The notes beneath the pieces are model-generated. The model was not told the DNA's origin. It was given only the letters and a program-made list of their open reading frames with translations, and ran no database searches. Below are positions 10,869-19,661 of a stretch of DNA of 37,958 nucleotides, piece after piece. The position numbers were made by a program, and so were the translations under genes. Source of the stretch: a virus. The stretch lies in the IMG/VR virus record IMGVR_UViG_3300000364_000204, positions 1 through 37,958 of that record. One strand, 5' to 3'. Every line of letters begins with the position of its first letter. The stretch's first letter is position 1.

Positions 10869-12497
10869 ATGAAAAAAGCTCAAGTACTCCCTTTTCACCA
10901 ATTCTGTAGCCAAGTACTAAAGCTCAAGCTTACGCCTGGTCAGGAGGTCATAGCCAAGGTGGCCTTTGGTCCATACAACCCTGACGACCTGAAGGGTGAG
11001 GAGCGCGCGCTGGCCAGGGAGATGTTTGGCGGGCTCGAGCAGGTGGACGAATCCGCTCGTAAGTATATCTGCCTCATGCTCGGTCGAGGTTCGGGCAAGA
11101 CGACACTCTGTAGCGCCTTCGCCCTGTACGAAGCTGTTACCCACGACATAGCCAAGTGTGGCCCTGGCGACGTTCCTTATGTTGTCGTAATTGCCCCGGA
11201 CAAGGTCACCGCCGCTCTCTCTATCCGCATGTGCAGGGAGATGGTCAGATCTCAGCCTGCCTTGGAACGGCTTATCACGGCAGACACGGCCATGATGCTC
11301 CAGATGCAGAGGCCAGACGGTCGCATGGTGCGCATAGAGGCCTTTGCCGCTTCTAGGGGTGGCGCAGCTGTCCGCGGCAGAACCATCATTGCCTTCATCT
11401 TGGATGAGGCCGCGTTTTTCACATCTAACCAGGACGGCGGCAGAGACTTCGCGGTCAACGACAAGGACATCTTCCGGGCCTTGAAACCCAGACTACTGCC
11501 ATCCGGTAAGGGGATGCTTATCTCCACCCCGTGGCCCACCGAGTCCCTGTTCATGGAGCTATTCGACCAAAACTGGGGTAGGTGCAAGACCGCTACCGCA
11601 ATCAAGGCATCCACGCTCATGGTCCGCGGGGATGATCCGGACATCCGCAAAATGGTGGAGGAGGAGTCAGACAAGGACCCAGACAACGCCAGGCGAGAAT
11701 TCTACTGCGAGGTAGACGGTAACCTTGGCGGTGAGTTCTTCGACATCAACGCACTGTCGATGTGCCTAGATGACCAGGCCGACATCCTGGGAAAGTCCAA
11801 TCCTGATTACCCAATCGCCATAGGGGCAGACCTGGGCTTCGTGAGAGATAGCTCAGCCATAGCGGTGGTACAGTTCACCGGTAGGCACTACCAGACCTTG
11901 CATCTGGAGGAGTTCAAGCCTTCCCCAGGAAAACCACTAAAGCCCTCCGATGTGATGTCCAAGTTTGCTGCCATCACGAAGTCCTATAAGGCCTCAGGAG
12001 TGGTCGCAGACAGCTTCTATAGGGAAAGCCTCAAGGAGGCACTGCAAAGCTCAGGACTGGTCGTATACGCGGCCCCTGAGGGTGTAAAGGGCAAGGCTGA
12101 TGTCTTCCACCGAACCAGGTCAGTTCTGCATGAGGGACTGGTACAGGTGCCCGACGTGGCCGCTGGCCGCAGACTCATCCAGCAGTGCAAGCTAGTTACC
12201 TCCAAGCCGTCTCCTGGTGGCACCACGACCATCAGGGTCCCCAGGAAGCTCGGGTATGGTCACGGTGACCTTTGTTCGGCCTGGGTGCTGGCCATCAACG
12301 ATCTTGCCTATCGAGTCGTAGACTCCAAGAAGATTCAGTACGAGCCAGGTTCGCCGGCCTGGAAGGCAGAATTCGACCGAAGGGTCCAGTCTGCGGACCA
12401 GAAGAAGCAGGACGATTACCTAAAGAGAGTTTCAAAGGAAGTGAGGTCTAAGATGGATGAGAAGGCGTACCGGCGGAGCTTTGTGGACCGACAATGA
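10869..12497 (+). CDS. terL: Terminase large subunit (packaging ATPase and nuclease)
   Basis: 542 residues, the usual TerL length. ATPase: Walker A GRGSGKTT at 72-79, Walker B IIAFILDEAAF at 173-183 with the Asp-Glu pair at 179-180, and the coupling motif LISTPW at 217-222. Nuclease (RNase H fold): Asp321 in IGADLGFVRDSSA, Asp381 in GVVADSFYRE and Asp467 in GYGHGDLCSAW, the three metal-binding acids. It drives genome packaging into the prohead through the portal encoded at 13003. The ATG follows the second tRNA after three bases and has no usual ribosome site, so after tRNA processing the mRNA would be leaderless. The downstream gene overlaps by four bases. Confidence 0.97.
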   Translation: MKKAQVLPFHQFCSQVLKLKLTPGQEVIAKVAFGPYNPDDLKGEERALAREMFGGLEQVDESARKYICLMLGRGSGKTTLCSAFALYEAVTHDIAKCGPGDVPYVVVIAPDKVTAALSIRMCREMVRSQPALERLITADTAMMLQMQRPDGRMVRIEAFAASRGGAAVRGRTIIAFILDEAAFFTSNQDGGRDFAVNDKDIFRALKPRLLPSGKGMLISTPWPTESLFMELFDQNWGRCKTATAIKASTLMVRGDDPDIRKMVEEESDKDPDNARREFYCEVDGNLGGEFFDINALSMCLDDQADILGKSNPDYPIAIGADLGFVRDSSAIAVVQFTGRHYQTLHLEEFKPSPGKPLKPSDVMSKFAAITKSYKASGVVADSFYRESLKEALQSSGLVVYAAPEGVKGKADVFHRTRSVLHEGLVQVPDVAAGRRLIQQCKLVTSKPSPGGTTTIRVPRKLGYGHGDLCSAWVLAINDLAYRVVDSKKIQYEPGSPAWKAEFDRRVQSADQKKQDDYLKRVSKEVRSKMDEKAYRRSFVDRQ

Positions 12498-12757
12498 AGG
12501 CCGTTCTTTGCTGGAATGACGGCAGGCGCACCAAGACTAACTATGGCGGTGCCCTTTTCATAATTTACCCCTGGATGAGTTCTGAAAGGTGCATGCAGAC
12601 CACGTTTGAAGCGTCAGAAGCGGTGCATGCAAAAGATGGCTGGGAATACCTTGAACGGTCGACCGAAGACGTCACGGAAAGAATGGCAGAGGCCCAGGAA
12701 GAGAACGATAAGAGAGTCTGGAAATATTTGCGCAAGGGATGGGAGTTGGAGGATTGA
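12494..12757 (+). CDS. Hypothetical protein
   Basis: 87 residues from ATG 12494, overlapping the terminase stop. The N-terminal half is beta-like with several aromatic residues (CWNDGRRTKTNYGGALFIIY); the C-terminal half is a charged helix (EDVTERMAEAQEENDKRVW). No known domain. Set between terminase and portal, it could assist packaging, but nothing in the sequence shows this. Confidence 0.7.
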   Translation: MKAVLCWNDGRRTKTNYGGALFIIYPWMSSERCMQTTFEASEAVHAKDGWEYLERSTEDVTERMAEAQEENDKRVWKYLRKGWELED

Positions 12758-12985
12758 GTGGTAGATACGCGCATATGTTTGAAGACCGCCGGTCGTAGAC
12801 GCCTGGTTGCAGAGGGTCTCACCGACAAGGCCCAGACCGACCTTCAGGACGCCATATCCTGCATCAACGCAGCTGCCGACTCTGACCGCGCAGACTACCT
12901 ACTGGCATGCGCGGAGGAGTTCATGCGTTGCAGCATGGCCAAAATGAGACTGGCAATTGTAGCCGCTAGACTCACACCAGAATAG
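12758..12985 (+). CDS. Hypothetical small helical protein
   Basis: 75 residues from GTG 12758, directly after the previous stop and five bases after GGAGG. Helical throughout: GLTDKAQTDLQDAISCINAA and LACAEEFMRCSMAKMRLAIV. No recognised motif. Position between terminase and portal suggests a packaging accessory or simply a passenger gene. Confidence 0.65.
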   Translation: MVDTRICLKTAGRRRLVAEGLTDKAQTDLQDAISCINAAADSDRADYLLACAEEFMRCSMAKMRLAIVAARLTPE

Positions 12986-13002
12986 GGTGTAGTTTTGGGC
13001 TA

Positions 13003-15105
13003 ATGGCCCAATATAATAGCCCTTCTAGTTCTGGTGAGCTTCCTGACCAGGACGAGTCTGAGGACGAGAAGCCAGAGTCAAAAAAGGGAAAGAAGAAGGA
13101 GTCGACCAAACCGAAGCTGACCACTACCCAGTGGTGGCGTTCGGAGGAGTTCGACAAGAAGCCACACCAGATTCTGGACGGAATGGTCAAGTCCATGGAG
13201 GACGACCAGTCTGGTAGGTACGCGGCATATAAGGAATACGAACGTCTGTTTGGTTCCGCAGAGACGTCCTATGGGGACGATAGCTTTCGCGGCATAGCCA
13301 CTGACGACCTTTCCCAAAACGAGCTTCAGAACACGATAGAGACCCTATGGGCCCAGGTGTTCAAGAACCGGATTGTCCCTGCTGTCTCTGTAAACGAGGC
13401 CGATTGGGATGAATGGGACAGGGCCAAGTCCTACAGCCGCTGGCTAGAAGGCGCGCTGGACGAGGCTGAGGCCTATGAGTGCGCCATCCCTCAGGCCGGC
13501 ATCTACAGCCTAGTGCACGGGACGGGGCCAATAAAGGTCGGCTGGAAGGAAATAGACTGTTCTGGTCCAAAGCCAGTTGCTCAGATTACGGTCACCGCCA
13601 AAAACCCGCGCTACCTGCTTGTTGACCGAATCGAGGCAAAGCATGGCTTCCCGCGCAATTTTTACGAAAAGGACCACGTAGACCGCTGGGTACTCTTCGA
13701 TGCCTACAAGGAAGAGTCTGAAGGGTTCTACGGCACAGTAGAGGACAGGCTAGCGGGTATAGAGCGCTGTACGGCCAATGATGACTTGGAGCTCGGGTCC
13801 CAAAACACTGGCAAGTGCGACATGCTCACGCTCAGGGAGGCCTGGCACCTTCCCAGCGGCCCAGACTCGGACGACGGCAAACACGTCATCTGGATAAACG
13901 GCTGCACACTTGTATGTGAGGAGTTCAGCTGGGACACATTCCCATATGTCTTCATTCGCTTTGGGCCCAAGCTTGAGGGCTTCTGGGGCGAATCGGCCGT
14001 TCGAAGGCTGGCTCCTAGCCAGAAGAACCTGGACAAGCTCAACCGTAAACTGGACGAGGCCCAGTCGGTGATGGGCGTCCCTCGCATCATTATTGGCAAC
14101 AACGCCAACGTGAAGCTTGGGCACGTCGATGACATTCCTGGTGGAATCATCCTTTGCGACCGTCCAGACCAAATCAGGGAATGGAATGCCCAGTGTGCAA
14201 CCCCAGAGTTATACAACGACAGGGATAGCCTTCCTCGCAAGATGAAGTCCCTGCTTGGTATCTCGGACTTCGAGGCCACTCAGCAGATTCCGCAAAGCAT
14301 GCGCGATGTGTCCGGGGCCATGCTTGAGCGGTGGACGGGACAGGGTCCGGCCAGACACGCCATGTTCCATGGTGAATACGAAAACGCCATCCCCAAGCTG
14401 GCCTACCTGATGATGCGTCAGGCAGAGGACCTGCAGGCAATGGGCTACGACGTGGTGGTTAGGAGCCCAGCAGGTTCGCACAACAAGTCGGCTATTGAGC
14501 AACTGTCTTTCAAGGACGTCCACGTAGACCGGAGTCGCCTGAAAGTAAAGGTCCAGTCCATGAGTGACCTTCCTCAGACCTTCGCCGGCAAGGTGGATGC
14601 CCTGGAGAAGATGAAGAATGCCAATGTGGCCATATCGCAGCAGGCCGCAATGAGAATGCTGGAGATTCCTGATGTCCAGGGGGCCCAGGATGAGCTTGTT
14701 TCTGACGAAGAGATAATCTTCAAAAACCTCACTCACATGTGCAAAACTGGCGAGTATCTTTCGCCACTGCCTTTTGATAACCATGACCTGATAATTCAGA
14801 TGGCCACCAGGTACATCAATAAGTACCGGGTTCGCAACGATGCGGATGGGGATGTGGTTGCCCTTTTGGCCCAATATATAGATGACGCCATAGCGATGAA
14901 GAGAGGACCTGGCTCAAGTGACCCCAACGCACCGCCGCCATCAACCCTTGCTGCTGTGGGAGGTGGTCCTATTGGGATGCCTCCGATGGGTCCGCAAATG
15001 GGCTCTATGCCCCAAGGCCTTCCGCCAATGGCTGGCCCGGCGGGAGTTGGAGTGGCTACTGCGCCAGATGGCCAAGTCCCTGGGGGATCCGCATTAGGCA
15101 TGTAA
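13003..15105 (+). CDS. Portal protein
   Basis: 700 residues, in the range of podovirus portals. Residues 1-40 are charged and disordered (Glu/Lys/Ser). The body shows portal features: NELQNTIETLWAQVFKNRIV and a stretch of helices including WSRWLEGALDEAEAYE-like segments, GTGPIKVGWKE, YLLVDRIEAKHG, then LAPSQKNLDKLNRKLDEAQS and VPRIIIGNN near 330-370, the region that forms the clip and stem in related portals. The C-terminal 60 residues are Pro/Gly/Met-rich. It forms the dodecameric ring at the packaging vertex. Location right after TerL and before a scaffold and capsid gene supports the call. Confidence 0.9.
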   Translation: MAQYNSPSSSGELPDQDESEDEKPESKKGKKKESTKPKLTTTQWWRSEEFDKKPHQILDGMVKSMEDDQSGRYAAYKEYERLFGSAETSYGDDSFRGIATDDLSQNELQNTIETLWAQVFKNRIVPAVSVNEADWDEWDRAKSYSRWLEGALDEAEAYECAIPQAGIYSLVHGTGPIKVGWKEIDCSGPKPVAQITVTAKNPRYLLVDRIEAKHGFPRNFYEKDHVDRWVLFDAYKEESEGFYGTVEDRLAGIERCTANDDLELGSQNTGKCDMLTLREAWHLPSGPDSDDGKHVIWINGCTLVCEEFSWDTFPYVFIRFGPKLEGFWGESAVRRLAPSQKNLDKLNRKLDEAQSVMGVPRIIIGNNANVKLGHVDDIPGGIILCDRPDQIREWNAQCATPELYNDRDSLPRKMKSLLGISDFEATQQIPQSMRDVSGAMLERWTGQGPARHAMFHGEYENAIPKLAYLMMRQAEDLQAMGYDVVVRSPAGSHNKSAIEQLSFKDVHVDRSRLKVKVQSMSDLPQTFAGKVDALEKMKNANVAISQQAAMRMLEIPDVQGAQDELVSDEEIIFKNLTHMCKTGEYLSPLPFDNHDLIIQMATRYINKYRVRNDADGDVVALLAQYIDDAIAMKRGPGSSDPNAPPPSTLAAVGGGPIGMPPMGPQMGSMPQGLPPMAGPAGVGVATAPDGQVPGGSALGM

Positions 15106-15234
15106 CCGCTGTCGCTCGCAGAGCAGCCTCTTCGCCATGCATGGTGGTTATACTTAGGTCTGTTACGTGTTACGTATAACGTACAACAGGATTGTGCGTA
15201 AGTGTGTGTATATATTAAGCAAAAGGATTAGCTT
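15106..15234. promoter_or_regulatory. Intergenic leader before the scaffold gene
   Basis: 129 bases without a gene. It contains a perfect tandem heptamer GTTACGT (15162-15168 and 15169-15175), followed by AT-rich TATATATTA around 15210-15219, which may be a -10-like element. AAAGGA (15223-15229 region) precedes the scaffold ATG at 15235. A promoter for the head genes is plausible. Confidence 0.4.
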
Positions 15235-16461
15235 ATGAGTGAAGAGCAAGCAGAGGTCACCTTTGTTGGTGGCAAGGCAATCGAGCAGACAGAGGCCCTG
15301 GAGTCGGCACTCCCCACGGATGAGCGCGAAGCTGCCATAAAGGCAGTCCGGGAGGCTATGAACCCTAAGAAGGCCGAGAAAGAGGCCAGGGTAGCCAAAG
15401 CCAAGGAGACGGCCCAGGAGATAGGTGAGGAAGTCGCAGAGGACGCCGATGATATCGCTGACCGGGTTTCGGACCCAGGTGGGGTAAACAAGTTCCGAAA
15501 GTCAGAGAAAGCCAAGGAAGAGCTTGAGGCTCCGGAGCGCGGCCCTGACGGCAAGTTCCTCCCCAGGGACGGCAAAACCGACTCTAAGGCCCCTAGCAGC
15601 CCCAAGGACGACGTTTCGGATGAGGACCTGGACCTAGACAAGGCCTCCGTCAAACAGCTCCTGAAGGCCCGTGAGAGGGTCGCAAACCTCAAGCGCACCG
15701 CTGCGGAGATGACCAAGGAGCAACAGAAGTTCCAAGAGGAGTCCCGCAAGATTCATGATGTGTGGGCCCAGATACAGGCTCGTGAGGCCAAGCTGAAGGC
15801 GGATGAGGCTCGTTGGAATAAGCTCCAGCAGAACCCGTCAGAGGCCGTCCGTGCTCTTGGTTTGGACCCAGAGGCCTTCATTATGAACCTGGCCAGGGAG
15901 GGCACCCCAGAGGGCGCTATGGAACGCAGGTTCCGTGAGCTCGAACAAAAGCTGTCTGAGGCCAATTCCTGGAAGGAGCAACAGGCCGAGCAGCAACGCC
16001 AGTATCAGGAACACCTTCAGCAGCAGCACATAGTCCAGGCCCGACAGAATGCCGTACAGGAGTTTACTAAGCTCGGAATGGACGAAGAGAAGTTCCCCCA
16101 TGTGTCGGCCTTCTATAAGGGCCGTGAGCGGGCTCTTGTTGCCGAGGGCGACCTTACGGCAGAGGAGTTTAGAAACCTTACAGGTCGAGAGGGCACTTAC
16201 GAGCAAATACTTGAATACATTGAGGACGAACTTGCAGACAGGGCAAAGGCCTGGTATTCAAAAGTAGGAGCTAAGAAGGAATCCAGCTCTAATGTAACTA
16301 AGGCAGCACCTCCTAAGGCAAAAGGTAAGAGCATCAGTCCGGATATGTCAGGTGAACGCAGGAGCGCATCCCCTAAAGACCTAAAGGACTTGAGCCCAGA
16401 GGACCGGATCGAGGTAGCACGACAAGCGGTTGCAGCAGCCATGGCCGGGGCCAAACGATAG
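15235..16461 (+). CDS. Scaffolding protein
   Basis: 408 residues with AAGGA upstream of ATG 15235. Strongly charged and almost wholly helical: acidic N-terminus, an Ala/Glu/Lys-rich coiled coil at about 130-280 (LLKARERVANLKRTAAEMTK; EQQAEQQRQYQEHLQQQHIV) and a basic C-terminal part (AAPPKAKGKSISPD; VAAAMAGAKR). Position just before the major capsid gene and composition match internal scaffolds of short-tailed phages, which shape the prohead and leave before maturation. The C-terminal basic helix probably contacts the capsid protein. Confidence 0.87.
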   Translation: MSEEQAEVTFVGGKAIEQTEALESALPTDEREAAIKAVREAMNPKKAEKEARVAKAKETAQEIGEEVAEDADDIADRVSDPGGVNKFRKSEKAKEELEAPERGPDGKFLPRDGKTDSKAPSSPKDDVSDEDLDLDKASVKQLLKARERVANLKRTAAEMTKEQQKFQEESRKIHDVWAQIQAREAKLKADEARWNKLQQNPSEAVRALGLDPEAFIMNLAREGTPEGAMERRFRELEQKLSEANSWKEQQAEQQRQYQEHLQQQHIVQARQNAVQEFTKLGMDEEKFPHVSAFYKGRERALVAEGDLTAEEFRNLTGREGTYEQILEYIEDELADRAKAWYSKVGAKKESSSNVTKAAPPKAKGKSISPDMSGERRSASPKDLKDLSPEDRIEVARQAVAAAMAGAKR

Positions 16462-16594
16462 AGATTGCATAGTTGATAGCAGGTACACCAGACCTTCGAT
16501 GCCGCGAGGCAAAGAGAACAACGATACGCAAAATCGACTAGCGCTTACGTAGACTTAGCTTTCTTATCTTTTCTTTCTCTTAGAGGTATTCAGT
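16462..16594. promoter_or_regulatory. Leader of the capsid gene
   Basis: 133 bases without a gene. A hairpin TGCC-GCGA-GGCA (16500-16511) has a GNRA tetraloop. A pyrimidine tract (about 16557-16580, CTTTCTTATCTTTTCTTTCT) precedes TTAGAGG, the ribosome site eight bases before ATG 16595. The leader may help high capsid expression. Confidence 0.45.
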
Positions 16595-17842
16595 ATGACA
16601 GCGACTCTTGCAGGGTCACAGGCCGCACTCAAGGTCCTGTACCCGGACGGTGAACTCCCGAAGTCCATCAATGAAATGTTCAACTTCACCAATCGGTTGA
16701 AGAAGGACACTTCGTTCGTTGGCGAGCTTGCTTACGTCCCTATCCAGAACGCCAACCCCCAGGGCTCCTCGGCGGACCTTGCTACTGCGCAGACTGCGGT
16801 CTTCCAGGGCAGCTACCTTCGCTTTGCGCTTACCCGTCGAAGCCACTTCGGTGTTGCTCGAGTCACGGGCGAGGCGGCTGAGGCTGCGGTCAAGTCCGAG
16901 GGCGCGATGGTCGACCTCTGGGACAACGAAACCCGCGGCATTGCCACCACTGAGAAGTCGGTCCAAGAGACCTACGCCTTCGGTACTGGCGACGCGACGC
17001 TCGGCACGATGGGTGGAACTGGTTCGGTTACGGCCACCACGGTCACTTTGGCCGCTGGCACGAACATGAACTACTTCGAGCTGAACATGCTCCTGGGCAT
17101 GGTTTCGGCTGTTGGTCTCTCTCCCACCATCCGAGCCGGCTCTATCCGAGTCACTGGTATCGACCGTAAGAACCGTACGCTTACCTTTGCGGCGAACCTG
17201 GACTCTGGGTCGACCACTGGTATCACCTCTCCGGCCAATACGGACCACTTCGTCCGCTACGGCGACGCGGCCACGGCTAGCCCAACGGTCATCAATGGCC
17301 TTGGCAGCTACGTTGTTGGCGGCACGGCCCCCGGTACGCTCGACGGCCTGAACCGCAACACGGACCCGGTTCGTCTTGCTGGCCAGACCAATGACTACCA
17401 GGGTGTCGCGGGTGAGGATGCGGTTGTCGACGCCTCGAGCCTCGCTGGCTTCCAGGGCATTGGCTACCCCAACGTCCTGGTCTGCAACAACATCGAAGCT
17501 GCGACCATGAAGAAGTCTCTTGCTGGCAAGATGGTTTACAACCGTCCTGGCAGCACGGCCGCTCAGTACAGCTTTAGTGACATCAGCATCGAGGGCGAGA
17601 ACGGGTCGATTGAGGTTCTCACGAGCCCCTTCTGCCCCCGCAACAAGGCATGGCTCATCAAGCTGGACCAGTTCAGCATGTTTAGCCTCAAGGCGGCCCC
17701 TCACCTTGCCGACTTCGATGGAATCAAGTTCCTTCGTCGGCCGGATGCGGACGCGTACGAAGTTCGCTTCGTGTTCTACGGCAACATGAAGTGCAAGAAC
17801 CCGGGCCCGCACGTCGCGCTCACCAACTTCTGCGTGCCGTAA
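16595..17842 (+). CDS. Major capsid protein
   Basis: 415 residues of a HK97-fold type capsid protein as found in podovirus-like phages. Recognisable parts: SINEMFNFTNRLKKDTSFVG, then FALTRRSHFGVARVTGEAAE and AMVDLWDNETRGIATTEKS, and a C-terminal GIKFLRRPDADAYEVRF. Codon use is strongly selected: none of its 15 Ile codons is ATA, and Arg codons are CGN throughout where I checked, unlike the tail genes. This fits the most abundant virion protein. The gene follows the scaffold and has a strong ribosome site. Confidence 0.93.
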   Translation: MTATLAGSQAALKVLYPDGELPKSINEMFNFTNRLKKDTSFVGELAYVPIQNANPQGSSADLATAQTAVFQGSYLRFALTRRSHFGVARVTGEAAEAAVKSEGAMVDLWDNETRGIATTEKSVQETYAFGTGDATLGTMGGTGSVTATTVTLAAGTNMNYFELNMLLGMVSAVGLSPTIRAGSIRVTGIDRKNRTLTFAANLDSGSTTGITSPANTDHFVRYGDAATASPTVINGLGSYVVGGTAPGTLDGLNRNTDPVRLAGQTNDYQGVAGEDAVVDASSLAGFQGIGYPNVLVCNNIEAATMKKSLAGKMVYNRPGSTAAQYSFSDISIEGENGSIEVLTSPFCPRNKAWLIKLDQFSMFSLKAAPHLADFDGIKFLRRPDADAYEVRFVFYGNMKCKNPGPHVALTNFCVP

Positions 17843-17851
17843 GGAGCCAAC

Positions 17852-18076
17852 ATGGCAATCTCAGCACTCGCTACGGAAGCCAAGGCCACTGCACTTATCG
17901 CGGAATGCCGCCGGTGCCTCAAGCTTGGCGTTCCTCTTCAGGGTCAGTACCTCCTGGACATTATTGACCAGTTGGAGTCTGCCACGGTGAACGACCTCTC
18001 TGGTCGAACCAACGTTTCCCCAAACAGCACCATCGATGGCCGCAATGCTGCCGATGCTACTACTGCGGGTGGGTAA
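17852..18076 (+). CDS. Hypothetical small protein after the capsid gene
   Basis: 74 residues with AAGGAG six bases before ATG 17852. N-terminal helix ALATEAKATALIAECRRCL, then LLDIIDQLESATVNDLSG and a Thr/Asn/Ala tail. Such small genes after the capsid gene may encode head accessory proteins; no motif confirms it. TAATG overlap with the next gene. Confidence 0.65.
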   Translation: MAISALATEAKATALIAECRRCLKLGVPLQGQYLLDIIDQLESATVNDLSGRTNVSPNSTIDGRNAADATTAGG

Positions 18077-18459
18077 TGCTTGGTAACCTGAAACCGCAAA
18101 GGGCAACGGACCGAATAGTCCAATACTTCTCCCAGTGGACCATAGGCGCATCTGGAGCGCACACAAAGACCACTGGTGTACCTGGCACTGGATTCGCGTC
18201 TGTAGCCGAGACAGCTGCTGGCAAATATACGATAACGTTTAGCGATGTAGCCATCGGTGGACTTATCGGCCTTCAGCTTATCCACTGGCCCGCTGCCGAC
18301 GCGGAACCTCTGATTCTGGCTCCAACCGACGATGTGTACAGCGCATCTGCAAAGACGGCCAAGTACGAGGCTTGGGCGATTGATGAAACTGCGGCGCAGA
18401 CCGAAATCCCCTCTGGGGACAAGGTCACCATCATCGCCACGTTCCTCGAAACCAAGTAA
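18076..18459 (+). CDS. Putative head-associated beta-rich protein
   Basis: 127 residues from ATG 18076. Beta-rich, with TAAGKYTITFSDVAIGGLIG, LILAPTDDVYSASA and GDKVTIIATFLETK. The size, position and IgG- or jelly-roll-like alternation fit a capsid decoration or head completion protein, but no specific family is recognised. A strong hairpin follows its stop at 18473-18515, closing the head transcript. Confidence 0.65.
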   Translation: MLGNLKPQRATDRIVQYFSQWTIGASGAHTKTTGVPGTGFASVAETAAGKYTITFSDVAIGGLIGLQLIHWPAADAEPLILAPTDDVYSASAKTAKYEAWAIDETAAQTEIPSGDKVTIIATFLETK

Positions 18460-18472
18460 CCAAAGCAACCTT

Positions 18473-18520
18473 CCAACCATTGGGGCCAGCTAGCTAACAA
18501 GGCTGGTTGGCCCCATTCCT
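18473..18520 (+). terminator. Hairpin with two alternative stems, probable terminator or attenuator
   Basis: Two stems compete for one strand: CCAACCA (18473-18479) can pair with TGGTTGG (18504-18510), or TGGGGCC-AGC (18481-18490) with GCTGG-TTGG-CCCCA (18502-18515) with a four-base bulge. TTCCTTT follows. It separates the head genes from the adaptor gene, whose AGGA ribosome site begins just after it. Confidence 0.55.
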
Positions 18521-18533
18521 TTAGGAAACTCTC

Positions 18534-19232
18534 ATGTCTAGGTCTGTAACGAGGGGTGCTCTTCGAGATAGGTTGTCCCAGATTACGGACACCGAAAACG
18601 ACAACCATGTCCTCAACGATGAGAAGGACGCGATTCTCAATTCGGCCATGGCCGAAACCTGGGACGCTATTGTCGATGCCGGTCTGGCTGAGAAGTTCGT
18701 AAAAAGCAACACCTTCAACACGGCTGCCGGAACCCAGGAGTACCCCCTAAACACGGTGGCTGGCTCAGACTTCTACCGGGTCCACCAGGTCTATGCCAAC
18801 GAGGGCAACGGACAGCTGAGGGCTCTGCAGCATATCAACCCCGCCGAGATGCTGAACTTCAGGGCGCCCACGTCTGCGGTTCCCATGAAGATTTACTACA
18901 TCCCCTGCTGCCCGGTCATAACCATCGGTGCCGGTGGGGACAGCGCCACTTTCGATGGTATCGACGGCTGGGAGGAGCACACGCTAATGACGGCCGCTTG
19001 TGCGATAAAGCTCAAGAAGCAGGAGAGCTACGCGCCGTATGCAGCAAGGAAGGCGGAACTTGAGCAGCGGATAGGCTCGCTGGGGATAGTAGACTTCGGT
19101 GACCCGCCAAGGGTGTCCAGGAAGCGCAAGCCGGTCGGCTATACCTATTACCCGTACTTCAGCCAAATAAACGCCTACCTACTCAGGGGAGACAAGATAG
19201 AGCTCTTCTATAGCTATCCATGGGTTCGGTAG
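18534..19232 (+). CDS. Head-tail adaptor protein
   Basis: 232 residues, ATG 18534 preceded by AGGA. The layout is that of podovirus adaptors (gp4-like or tail-tubular-A type): N-terminal helix SVTRGALRDRLSQITDTEND, central beta part GTQEYPLNTVAGSDFYRVHQ and PAEMLNFRAPTSAVPMKIYY, then FDGIDGWEEHTLMTAACAIK, a helix typical of these connectors (DGIDGWEEy.i..aA). The C-terminus is Tyr/Pro-rich. It joins the portal to the tail nozzle encoded further downstream. Family call is by pattern and position. Confidence 0.8.
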   Translation: MSRSVTRGALRDRLSQITDTENDNHVLNDEKDAILNSAMAETWDAIVDAGLAEKFVKSNTFNTAAGTQEYPLNTVAGSDFYRVHQVYANEGNGQLRALQHINPAEMLNFRAPTSAVPMKIYYIPCCPVITIGAGGDSATFDGIDGWEEHTLMTAACAIKLKKQESYAPYAARKAELEQRIGSLGIVDFGDPPRVSRKRKPVGYTYYPYFSQINAYLLRGDKIELFYSYPWVR

Positions 19233-19661
19233 GTGAGGTTCATAGATAACAACGGGAGCCAGGCCAAGGGCAGGAGGCAGTATTCTGGACACGAGAATAT
19301 CCAGACTACCGACGTTCAGAACCCGACCAGGCTTCTCACCATCATCAAGAACTTCCTTACCAGGCTCTCCAGGGTAGAGTCGGAGCGCCCACCAGACTCG
19401 GTGGAGTTTGAGGTGGACTACACCACGTCGGGAGCCCCTACGGTCATCTTCAACCACGGCATATCTGGCCCGGTAAGGTGGTACATAACAAGCCTACAGG
19501 TTGCCTCACCGCCGGCCGCTACGCCTGCCCTGGTGTCGTTTGCCACTTCGTTCGACATAGACGGTCAGACCAGCCTCAGGTGGTCCGCTTCAGCCACTGT
19601 AACCGGAAGAGCGGTGGTACGCTTTGAGTCCAGCCAGTTTGGCACACGGAGACCTGTGTAG
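19233..19661 (+). CDS. Hypothetical neck or tail protein
   Basis: 142 residues from GTG 19233 immediately after the adaptor stop. The N-terminus is basic; then NPTRLLTIIKNFLTRLSRVE and a beta-rich C-terminal half (VEFEVDYTTSGAPTVIFNHG, RWSASATVTGRAVVRFESS). Found between adaptor and nozzle, it is probably part of the tail or head-tail joint. No family recognised. Confidence 0.7.
   Translation: MRFIDNNGSQAKGRRQYSGHENIQTTDVQNPTRLLTIIKNFLTRLSRVESERPPDSVEFEVDYTTSGAPTVIFNHGISGPVRWYITSLQVASPPAATPALVSFATSFDIDGQTSLRWSASATVTGRAVVRFESSQFGTRRPV

Noticed and set aside
13728-14279. Antisense frames of 140-220 codons opposite the portal gene (13728-14874)
   Set aside because: They are shadows of a GC-rich coding strand, with Ser/Leu/Arg-rich translations and no start signals.
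16616-17812. Very long antisense open frame (398 codons) opposite the capsid gene
   Set aside because: It mirrors the strict codon choice of the capsid gene, which removes stop codons on the other strand; its composition is extreme in Arg, Val and Ser, there is no ribosome site, and the capsid protein is certain.
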